64,000 nucleotides of DNA, taken from NCBI GenBank assembly GCA_964594985.1, contig CAZQNQ010000013.1, forward strand, positions 1-64,000, written 5' to 3'. Below, one piece after another: positions 33,818 to 42,800 of this stretch (the first letter of the stretch is position 1; the number at the start of each line of letters is the position of its first letter). Below the pieces are notes generated by a model, which was not told the origin of the DNA, did no database searches, and saw nothing but the letters and a program-made list of their open reading frames with translations. The position numbers and the translations under genes were made by a program. Source of the DNA: JADLHS01 sp964594985. Lineage in GTDB: Bacteria > Verrucomicrobiota > Verrucomicrobiia > Limisphaerales > JADLHS01.

Positions 33818-33954
33818 TAGCGCGGTTCTCAAAAATAATTTCCGAAATTCCCCTCACCCCGTCCCTCTCCCCATCCGATGGGGAGAGGGTGGCCGCAGGC
33901 CGGGTGAGGGGTTTTCTCATCTCACCCCGGAAATTATTCCTGAGAACCGCTCTA
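33818..33954. mobile_element. TA-flanked miniature inverted-repeat element (copy 2)
   Basis: Ends TAGCGCGGTTCTCAAAAATA and (reverse complement) TAGAGCGGTTCTCAGGAATA, continuing as near-identical AATTTCC. The centre is the CCCCTCACCCCG palindrome at 33850-33911. TA is present at both outer ends, as in copies 1 and 3. Confidence 0.8.
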
Positions 33955-33956
33955 GC

Positions 33957-34240
33957 CGAGACGCCGCGCCAGCGCTTATCGGAATAACCGTATTCCACCG
34001 CCACCCGGCCCACTTCGGAGCACTTCACGAGGCGATTCTCGGCGTTAGAGCGTACTGCAAAAGAATGTCGGAAACGAGGTCTGCGGAACCACCCCTCACC
34101 CCGGCCCTCTCCCCATCCGATGGGGAGAGGGTGGCCGCTAGGCCGGGTGAGGGGATTTCGTAGCCGTCAAACATTTTGAGAACTGTTCTATATTCCAACG
34201 CCTGTGAATTGGTCGTACCGCCATGACGCACGATCATGTT
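33957..34240 (-). pseudogene. Rhs repeat fragment split by a miniature element
   Basis: Two pieces match neighbouring parts of the intact Rhs gene (38040-38190). Read on the minus strand, GNMIVRHGGTTNSQALEY comes from 34191-34240. The continuation (SEVGRVAVEYGYSDKRW) comes from 33960-34045. Element copy 3 interrupts them at 34046-34190. Both ends of the Rhs gene are missing. It is a displaced fragment with no expected function. Confidence 0.85.
34046..34190. mobile_element. TA-flanked miniature element interrupting an Rhs fragment (copy 3)
   Basis: Left end TAGAGCGTACTGCAAAAGAA, right end (reverse complement) TAGAACAGTTCTCAAAATGT, with the CCCCTCACCCCGG palindrome (34092-34154) inside. The Rhs sequence reads GCGT before and TATTCC after. 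Removing the element plus one TA restores the GCGTTATATTC-like reading that matches GCGTTGTATTC in the intact gene. This supports insertion with TA target duplication. Confidence 0.8.
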
Positions 34241-34379
34241 CCCGCAGTGGAAAATGCTTTTAGAAAAACCGGCTTCCGGGCGGGCGGCAAACCACCGGCG
34301 CGCGAAGAAAATCAGGAATGGCCGCGCACGGCGCACAAGGCATTCAGCCTGGCGGAATCAATGCCGCCGCCCATTCCAT

Positions 34380-34613
34380 TCATTGACGCCGCGTGGGCCG
34401 TTCCAACTCGAGCAGCGCCGCCTGCAACTTGCCGGCCTCACGACACAGCAACCTCCCGATACACGCGATGGCTTTGGACGGCTCGTGGCCGAGCAGTTGC
34501 GCCAGCGCGGCGATGGTCTCGCAGCAATCGCCGGCTTCATCCAGCAGATCAAGGACGCGGAGGTTGGGGCGCGGGACGCGCGGGCGACGGGAACGGCGGG
34601 TGGACTTTTTCAT
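34380..34613 (-). CDS. Small hypothetical basic protein
   Basis: A 77-residue ORF: a basic start (MKKSTRRSRRPRVPRPNLRV), then an apparently helical body (LLDEAGDCCETIAALAQLLG, KAIACIGRLLCREAGKLQAA). No family was recognised. It lies in the debris zone between Rhs fragments. Codon use is similar to neighbouring genes and the helix pattern is protein-like, but no clear ribosome site was seen. It may be a small regulatory protein or a chance ORF. Confidence 0.35.
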   Translation of the reverse strand: MKKSTRRSRRPRVPRPNLRVLDLLDEAGDCCETIAALAQLLGHEPSKAIACIGRLLCREAGKLQAALLELERPTRRQ

Positions 34614-35236
34614 GGGCGTTTGGGCGTTGCCTGCGCTCCACGCGGCCCCACGAAAAAAGAAGGGGCGGCTTACTCACGCTCCATCACAGGCACGGACATG
34701 CCTCGCAAGAACGCTTTCGGCACGCCCGAGTTGTCGGACGTGCTTCGAGCGCCGCTTGCGGTCCGTTGAAATTGTCCGTTTCGTGATGGACAGCGGCTGA
34801 AGACGCAGATTGTTTTGTGTTTGGTTTGGTTACATTCGTTTATTCACCGACAACACGAATGAACCCGGAAGTGTGGAGCGGAGCAAGGAAGAAAAATCTG
34901 GCGCGGCCAGCGCGGCGCGCTGGCCCTACCGGAGCGCCGCCGTTCCGGCGGCTTACGGCGGGGCAAAGCAGCGAGATTCGAGGGACAAAGAGAAAGCGAG
35001 CAGGCACCGTCATTCATCCGCCCAAAGCCGGTCACAGACCGGCGCTCCTGCCACGCGGAAAATTATCCCAAAAGTGCTTACGAAATCGAGGCAAGGCCAT
35101 CTTTTCAGATATAGAGGCAGGCATCGGGCAGGCTATTGAGTTTGCGCGCGAAGGTGCGGCGCAGAAAAGCTTTTGCCGCGTTGATTTTTTCTTGGCACGC
35201 TCGTTGCCTTGGTTGGCGCGTACCCGTTCACTTCGG
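34614..35236. other. 623-base gap in the Rhs debris zone
   Basis: No convincing gene. It holds GC-rich repeat arms (GGCCAGCGCG/CGCGCTGGCC at 34905-34925, GCCGCCGTTCCGGCGGC near 34935-34952). At 35201-35236 there is a stretch related to the 3' flank of the second orphan immunity gene (36139-36188). The rest is unremarkable. Confidence 0.45.
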
Positions 35237-35671
35237 TCACGGAATCATATCATCCCGCATGAGGGTGATCAGCTTTATGCTGTCAGAGTCAGTTCGATAT
35301 TCAACGTGGATAGCATGCCCCGGCATCACAAAACGATCCCACGCTCCGTAGTCGCCAAGGATCGGATCGCAGGTTCTGCCACCACTCTTCGCTGGAGCGC
35401 CCAAATGCTCCAACACTTGCCGCCGCTCCCAAAAAAACGGAATGTCAAACAGGCTTTCGTCAAAACCATCGCGCGCACCGGAACGCATGAAGATAACACC
35501 AATCTTGCCGCTGCTATCACAACGCAACTCTAGGCCGTGCTGCTTGAAGACATAGTGGAATTCTTTAAGATCTTCCTCGAAGGATTTCTCAACTGGCCAG
35601 ACCTTGAAGGGGGTCGCCTCAAGCATCGTTGCGGCTTGTTTCCCCAAATAGCCTGCAATTTCCTTGGTCAT
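35237..35671 (-). CDS. Orphan immunity-like protein
   Basis: A 144-residue soluble acidic protein: MTKEIAGYLGKQAATMLEAT, VFKQHGLELRCDSSGKIGVI, WERRQVLEHLGAPAKSGGRT, WDRFVMPGHAIHVEYRTDSD, KLITLMRDDMIP. The pattern of a late GAPxxSGG turn, 'WDRF' and a final 'IHVEY....I..ITLM' strand pair is common in immunity proteins of polymorphic toxins; no named family is claimed. It sits between two Rhs fragments with no toxin tip beside it, so it is probably left over from an earlier Rhs C-terminal module. Start choice is fair. Confidence 0.6.
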   Translation of the reverse strand: MTKEIAGYLGKQAATMLEATPFKVWPVEKSFEEDLKEFHYVFKQHGLELRCDSSGKIGVIFMRSGARDGFDESLFDIPFFWERRQVLEHLGAPAKSGGRTCDPILGDYGAWDRFVMPGHAIHVEYRTDSDSIKLITLMRDDMIP

Positions 35672-35717
35672 GTAGCTTATCTTTATCTATTGCTCATCGC
35701 TTTGTCAAAGGCCGCCC

Positions 35718-36010
35718 TATTCGCCAGTCCCGAACCGCTGAGATACGTTACGTCGTCCGCTGCGCTGTAACGGTATCGCCACCACGTTGCCGAGATCATC
35801 ATGCCCATAGGAAATCACTTCGCCGCCATGATTGGTGATGTGCGTTAGATCGCCCGCGAGATTGTATTTGAACGAAGTCAGGTAAGTATTCGCCCCCGTC
35901 AATTTCTTGAATGACCTTGTTGCGCCCGAAGGCATCCAATTGATAGCGGCGCACCTTGCCGTCCTCACCGAAGTTCGGACCGGAAGGAACAGAGTGAAAT
36001 AATCTCCCAT
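35718..36010 (-). pseudogene. Frameshifted, rearranged Rhs fragment
   Basis: Read on the minus strand, RRYQLDAFGRNKVIQEIDGG appears in one frame (about 35899-35970), then TYLTSFKYNLAGDLTHITNH and GEVISYGHDDLGNVVAI in another, so a frameshift separates them. Both match residues of the intact Rhs gene encoded near 39020-39215. The far end (35724-35775) matches a different part (38391-38445), so an internal deletion joined two regions. Nonfunctional remnant. Confidence 0.85.
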
Positions 36011-36182
36011 ATCCTTCCCGCGTTAACCGGGACAGTGCCACGAGGCGGGCAAGGCATTGGGGTGTTGTGTTGGAGTAGAGAAGCTTTCCCTCGTTTTGAG
36101 AGGGGTTCGCAATCGAGAAGCTGCGCCAGTGCTAAATCTCATGGCACGGCGACTGCATTGGTTGGTCGCGTACAGTTCACTG

Positions 36183-36476
36183 TTACCAACATTTCTCTCG
36201 CTCCCATTGTGACTTCTCATTGTGGCGAAATAAAATGGTGCCGACGGGCGAGTTGATAAACTGGGAAAGAGTCGGCTCCAAATCAAGAACCTCACTCACT
36301 GACCAAACTTGGGCTTCCTTTTCGTTCTCCACCTTTCCGGAATTGCAAAGGAATTGCCATCCACTATCGGCTGGATCCACAGGTTCATCTCTGACGGCTC
36401 GCAAAATCGGATACCTGCCGACAGCGACATGAGTGCAAACAATGGCTGCGCACTTAATTAAACGGGTTTCTCTCAT
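36183..36476 (-). CDS. DUF2185-like immunity protein
   Basis: A 97-residue protein. The section DSGWQFLCNSGKVENEKEAQ...VWSVSEVLDLEPTLSQF INSPVGTILFRHNE fits the DUF2185 pattern: GW-F at the start, then a helix ending in 'P', then 'PVGT.F.R'. Members of that family are frequent immunity partners of Rhs and other polymorphic toxins. The start overlaps the end of the preceding gene by 23 bases, so both are read from the Rhs transcript. Its 3' end lies in a stretch shared with the flank of the other orphan gene (35201-35242). Confidence 0.6.
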   Translation of the reverse strand: MRETRLIKCAAIVCTHVAVGRYPILRAVRDEPVDPADSGWQFLCNSGKVENEKEAQVWSVSEVLDLEPTLSQFINSPVGTILFRHNEKSQWEREKCW

Positions 36477-36831
36477 GCCCCAAGACTATTGAAAGTTTTT
36501 TAATGTAAGGTGAATTTTTTATTGCTACGTAATGATCACTTCCATTTTCCGCAATATATTCCCTGAGTTTGAACACTAAATTCACCAAGTCGGATGGTGC
36601 TCCATGTGGTGAGTCAATTTGAATGCGCACTTTTTTGCCCTTTGATTCCGGGCATTTCGCTGCAAGATGACCGTCAATAGCTACATCCATAGTGTCAAAA
36701 ATGCGAGCTTGGATTCTTGAAAGACATTTTTTAAAATCCTCACCCACTGGCCAAGGACCATCTTCGACAAGGATCAGCGCGAACTCATCATTGCTGTGAT
36801 CTTGAGTAATCAAATCAATTTTGACTGACAT
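36454..36831 (-). CDS. Probable cognate immunity protein of the Rhs toxin
   Basis: A 125-residue protein starting one base after the Rhs stop codon, the usual place for the immunity gene of an Rhs C-terminal toxin. The sequence reads MSVKIDLITQDHSNDEFALI, LSRIQARIFDTMDVAIDGHL, KGKKVRIQIDSPHGAPSDLV, NLVFKLREYIAENGSDHYVA. It recalls DUF6572-type immunity proteins, but this is uncertain. AT content is higher than in the surrounding genes, as is common for horizontally acquired toxin-tip modules. Identification as immunity rests on position. Confidence 0.65.
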   Translation of the reverse strand: MSVKIDLITQDHSNDEFALILVEDGPWPVGEDFKKCLSRIQARIFDTMDVAIDGHLAAKCPESKGKKVRIQIDSPHGAPSDLVNLVFKLREYIAENGSDHYVAIKNSPYIKKLSIVLGHERNPFN

Positions 36832-36832
36832 A

Positions 36833-39800
36833 TCAGTGCTTATCTACTTGATAATCGTTTAAATGAACAGCACTACCCGGCGTCAAGCCAGCATCCTGAG
36901 CATTGTTACCCCGGGGAATCAGTGGCTGGCCTTGCTGAACTGCCGTTTGCGCTTGAGTTTGACGCTTAGTCATCTGCGCTGCCGGGCCTTTCTTGGATTC
37001 AATAATCTTCAAACCACTGGGTGATTCAGTTAGCAAATCTGCTCGCGTTCGACCTCCGCTGGGCAGTTCAAATGTTACTTCTCTGCCTCGAATAATCTCG
37101 CCCCGCGCTATCGCTGCCGCTTCTGATTGAGCTACTCCCTCTTGTCCCTTCAGGACTGGAGCAAGACCTCCCCTTGTGGCGGTTTCCGGCACACCATTAA
37201 CTTTTGGCACACCTTGTTTGCCATTTGGAACGATTGCGCCTTTTTGTTCCCCGCCGACAGAAATGGGCATGAACCCCATCAACATCTGTGAGCCGCGCCC
37301 GGCTTGCTCAAACTCCGCATACGTGTCTCCCACCATGCCGCGCAGGGACATATTCGCTTCGTTCGCAATCTGCCGCATCTGCCCAAACTCTACATTGGCT
37401 CGCACCGTGTCTCCCTTGCGCGTGGCTACTTCAAAATTAATCACCGCGTTATCAAACCTGTTAAAGCCCTCTTTGAGTGTGATATAGCCGGTTGAGTGGA
37501 CAATGACTTTGCCGCCCATCGAGGTTTCAAGTTCCTGATAATGTCCCGTGGGGTCAGTATATTTCAGCGGATTGTTCAGCACATACGCATAGCGATTAAA
37601 GCTCTGCGGGTTTTCCAAGTCGGGAATGAGGGTATCCGGCTGGATGAAGCGGCCAAGCTCGGGATCGTAGTAGCGGGCGTTGTAATAGTAGAGGCCGGTT
37701 TCTTCGTCCTGAATCTGCCCTGTGAACCGGTTCGACACCTTGAACGCCGCCGTCGGGTTGTTGGTTTGGGTGCGGCCAAACGGATAAAACACATTCAACT
37801 CTTTCAGGCTGCCCGCGTAGTCGCTGAGGACGCTGGACGAGCCGAGATGATCCTGATGGTAGAAGTAGCCGGCGTAATTCGTGGATGTGCCACTCCCGCC
37901 GTTGAGGATAGAATCGCGTTCAAAGGTGCATATCCGCTGCCCACCCGCGAAGACATGGAACAAGATTTTGCCATCTTTTTCCTCGTAATGCTGGCCAATC
38001 CAGAGTTGCACCTTGGGGCTGTTCGTGCTGGTGACGTAAGAGCGTCGCCAGAGACGTGCGCCATCATCCGCGTAGCCATATTCCACCGCCGTCCGTCCCA
38101 CTTCCGAGAAACGTGCCAACCGATTTTCCGCGTTGTATTCAAGGGCCTGTGAGTTCGTCGTGCCGCCGTGGCGCACGATCATGTTGCCGGTCAAATCATA
38201 GCGATAATCTTTGCCGAAGGCGGACTTCACGGCCTGCTTGCGGGCACTGCCGTAGCCGAAGGTTTGCGCGCTGCCGCTCTCGATGTGCGTGGTGAGATTT
38301 CCGACGGGATCGTAGTTGTAACTGCCGCTCAACCCCGTGTAGGTCTTGATGCGGTGGAGATTGTCATACGTGACCGTGGTGGGCGCGAGGCCCGAACCGC
38401 TGAGATACGTCACATCATCGGCGGCACTGTAACGGTATTCCCGATTAAACACGCCGGGAGTGGCAAGCGTATAAAGTCGTTTGGAGACGGGATAATTGCT
38501 CCGCGTCGTGGTCGTGCCGTTGCCGAAATCAAATTGCAACGCTTTGCCGAACTCATCGAAGTTGGCCGCTGCCGTGGTGTAATAGTTGTAGCCCCCGCGC
38601 CCGACGCGCTTGAGCGCGCCACCCGGGTGATACTCGTTGGTGATCGTCGGGCCGGAGTTGGGATAACTGGTGGCCGTGATTTTGTCCGCGTCGTTGAAGG
38701 CGAAGCCGGTGGCGTAATCCTGATTGTTGAGGTTGAGATGGCGGGTGGCGCGAATGATCCGCCCGCGAGTATCGTAGCCGCTCTTTTCCCAGCCCTCGTT
38801 GTCCGTCACTTGGAAAAGCTGGCCTTTGTAAACCGTGTGGTTCACATCGCCGGAGTCGTAGGAATACGTCGCGGTGGCCACCAACTGGTTGCTCGCGTTA
38901 TAGACCTGTTTCAAACTCAGACGGCTCAAAGTCGCGCCAAAGGTGAATGCGATTTTCTGGCCTTTGCCGTCAATCTGTTCACGCACCCGTCCGGCGGCAT
39001 CCCGGCGATACGTCCAATAACCCAAGTGCGGATCAGCCATTGCCACCACATTGCCGAGGTCGTCATGCCCATAGGAAATCACTTCGCCGACGTGGTTGGT
39101 AATATGCGTCAGGTCGCCCGCGAGATTGTGACGGAAGGAAGTCAGATACGTATTCGCCCCGTCCACTTCCTGAATGAGTTTGTTCCGGCCAAAGGCATCC
39201 AGTTGATAACGGCGCATCTTACCTTCTTCATCCGTGTAAATCTTCCACCACGGGTCGCCCGCGTTGACGTAGGCCCACTGCTTGGGCGCGAGCGGTGAGT
39301 TGGCGTCGCCCGCGCTGTCGCTCTTGCCAGAAAATGCGCCGTTGCCATTGAATGATGCCTCCACGCGGGCGCGGCTCAGGGCCACGCGCCCGGCGGCATC
39401 GAAGCCCGTGAACGCTGCCGGTTGCGCGGTGGGTTTGGCGAAGGCAATGCCACTCTCAAAGCGCGGCCAACTCGTCAGGAACGCTTCGCCGCGTTCATCA
39501 TACGCGGTGGCAATGACGCGGTAATTGCCGGTTTCGGCTTCGGCGCGGGTCTGGATCGGGCGACCCCAACCATCGAAATAAGTGCGGCTTTCAACGCCGT
39601 TGACCGCGTCCACGCCGTCGTTGATTTGCGTATGGACATAGTTGACCGCGTTGCCGGACGTGATGACCCCAAAGGCCGGGTAGCTGCTTTTCCTTACCCA
39701 CACCGCCGCGCCGCCCACCGGATACTTGTCCGTCTGCGTCAGGCGGAAGAAGGTGTCGTAGGCATTGTGAACCCGCACGCCCATTGCGTCGGTGATATCG

Positions 39801-42800
39801 GTCAACGCGCCCGAGCGCACATCATTGGTGGTATAGGTAATATGGTCGCTGGCGGAATCCGAGCCGGAGGAAACCCGCAGTCGCGTGACGGTCGGATAAA
39901 TATGCAGGGCGTCGAACGCGCTGATTTTGGTTTGCACCCCCACGGCATCCACCGAGAGCACCGCCAGCCCGTAATCGTCATACTCGGGATAGGCATTCGT
40001 CGCATACTGCCCGGCACAGATGCGATTGAGTTCCAGCGCCAGCGTGCCGCTGGCCGGATTGTAGGAGAACTTCTGTTCGCGGACGATGCTGCTGCCTGCC
40101 GCGTCGGATGTAAGTTTGATCGTGTCTGGCAGGTTGAGAATGTTCGTGTTGCCCAACACCGCGTAACTGGTGTGGTGATACTGCGTGTCTGAGGCATCCA
40201 CATCCGTCGGGGCGGACAGACTGGTGAGGTTCACATTGGCGACTTCACCGTAAGCGATCTGGTTGGTGAGATTGCCGTTGCCGAGGTGGTAGGCAAAGCG
40301 CGTGGCGGTGATGCGCGGCGTGCCGCCACCGGGATAATCGAAATTGAAGGTCTGTTGCACGAAGGGAAACCACCGTCCGTTACCCAGGCCAAACTGATCC
40401 ACCTGATTGACGACGACATGATACAGATTGGTGTCGTTACCATAAGTTTCGATGCGATACGGCATCCCGCGTTTGGCGAAGCTGCCGGAATCCGCGTATT
40501 CCCCGAACGCCTCCACGCCGCCGGCAAAATTGGTCACGGCCAGATAGATGCCTGAAGGCGTGCCTTTGCGGATGAGGTGATTCGCCGTGTCGGCGAGATA
40601 CAACGTGCTGCTGGCATTGTCCAAAACGACCGCGGAAGGTGTGTTCAGAAATGCGTTAGTGCCGACACCATCCACGTTGCCGCTAACGCCGGAACGTCCC
40701 GCCACTGTGCTGGCAATCAGGGTGCTGGTGTTGATTTTGCGGATGGCGTGATTGCCGGAGTCGGCAATGTAAAGCTCGCCTCCCGCAGTATTGAGTACGA
40801 GTCCCAGCGGCTGATTAAAGCGGGTGGTGGTAAGCAGTCCGCCGTCGGCGTTGCCTGCGACGCCGTTGCTCCCGGCGTATAACGTCACGATGGACGAATT
40901 CGTGGCGAAGTAGCGGATGGTGTGGTTGTCGGTATCGGCAACAAAGACATAACCACCCCATGCCGTCACGCCAGCGGGATGATTGAAGCGAGCCGGATTG
41001 CCGGAACTGCCGGGAATGCCTGCGCCGCCGATGGTCGTCATTCCTGCTCCCGACAGTTTGCGGATGGTGTGGTTGCCCGTGTCGGCCACATACAATGCGG
41101 TAATCCCGGCGTCGAACGTCAAAGCCGTCGGACGGTAAAACCGGGCGGCCGTAAACGGGCTGGCATCCGTGCTTCCAGCAATTCCGCTGCTGCCCGCATA
41201 GGTAGTAACTTGGTTGTTGGCCAGATTGACGAGCCGGATGGAGTGGTTGTCGGTGTCGGCGACATACAGATAGCCGCCTAAATAGATAATGCCGGTCGGG
41301 TGATTGAACCGGGCCGCCGGGCCGGTGGCATCGGTTGTCCCCGGATTGCCCGCGCTGCCCGCGATGGTGGTCACCACACCCGCTGAGGTGATCTTGCGGA
41401 TGATATGATTTTCGGTGTCCGCCACATAAAGGTTGCCGGAACTGTCCCGCGTCACCCCGCCCGGTTGATTGAAACGCGCCAGATTGGTGCTCGCATCCAC
41501 ATAGCCGCCGAGCGCCATGCGATCCTGTCCGCCGCCTTGATGGTAGAAATACACCTGCTGCCGATTGGAAGCGTCGGTTTCCGTGACCTTGGCAAAGCCC
41601 GCGAACTCGTGGCGGCTGCCATCGTAAAAGCCACCGGCGTAAGTGTAGGTCGTCGTGCGGTTGGGGTTCACCCCGTCGTTCTCCGTCACGCTGGCCACGG
41701 TCTGATTCGGGAAGGGCAAGAGTTTGCCCGAGTTCGGGTCGGTTGGATTTTCCCGATTGTCCCACGCGGTGGACGGCTTGTAACTGACCGTGAGCACGCC
41801 GCCGATGCCGTTGCTGGCGGCGCTCAACAAATCTGGAAAAGGCCCGGAATTGGTCTGCACCCAAAAACAATTGGTGGCCAGCGAAGCAGGAAACAGAGTT
41901 GAGTTGTAATCGGCCATCACCCGATCCGGCAGGCCGTCGCCGTTCATGTCTTGCAGCGAAGTAATCGTATGCCCCTGCACATGCGGCGTGGTGGCGTTGC
42001 CCGTGCCTTGCAGCCCGAACCAGTTTTCGTTGCTGGCATTGGGCACATCAATGCCGGTGATTTCCACCGGCGTGGTTTCAAAGCCCGTGCCGGTGTTGCG
42101 ATACAACAGCCAGGTGGTCTTGGTGCTGTCGGCTTGTTTCGGCATCACGCGGTCCGGCAGCCCATCGCCGTTGAGATCAAGCAATCCCACCCACGGATAC
42201 TTTTGCACGTTGGCGTAGTTGAGTTGGGCGGCGGAGTATTGCGGGTCAACATTGGGCCAGATTCCCGCCTCGAAGCCGGAGCCGTTGTTGAACTCCACCA
42301 CGAAGTTGGTCCGGGCCGCTTCAGCCACGGGATTGCCCGTGCCCGCATTCCGCGGCAACATCACCCGGTCGGGCAGGCCATCGCCGTTGAGGTCGGTCAT
42401 GTAAATCCAACTGCTTTGCACTCCCGACCAAAATACCTGGCTCGTGCCACCCTGACTGGCCATCGGCCCGAACCGGCGGCTCGCTTGAAAGCCCGCGCCC
42501 GTGCCGAACTGGACGAAGAAATTAGTCCACGGCGCGTTCAAACTCATCATCACCCGGTCGGGAATGCCGTCGCCGTTAATATCAAACAGACTGGTGCGCC
42601 CCGCCGTGGTCGTGTCCGTGAGCGTGTCCACCGCGCAATAAAAGGTCGAGGTCTGCGCTTCCACCGCCCAGCTTTGATCGGCGGTGAAGCCGCTACCCGA
42701 GTTGATTTGCACGCCAAAGTGGTTGTAAAACGGCGTGCCGTTCAGCATGTATTGGGAATCGTCGCCGATGCGATCCGGTTTCCCGTCGCCATTGAGGTCC

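Noticed and set aside
34236..34769. 177-codon plus-strand ORF
   Set aside because: It starts inside an Rhs fragment and runs across unrelated debris; it is opposite a more protein-like small ORF.
40560..41470. Separate NHL-repeat gene
   Set aside because: The NHL repeats are in frame with, and internal to, the Rhs protein.
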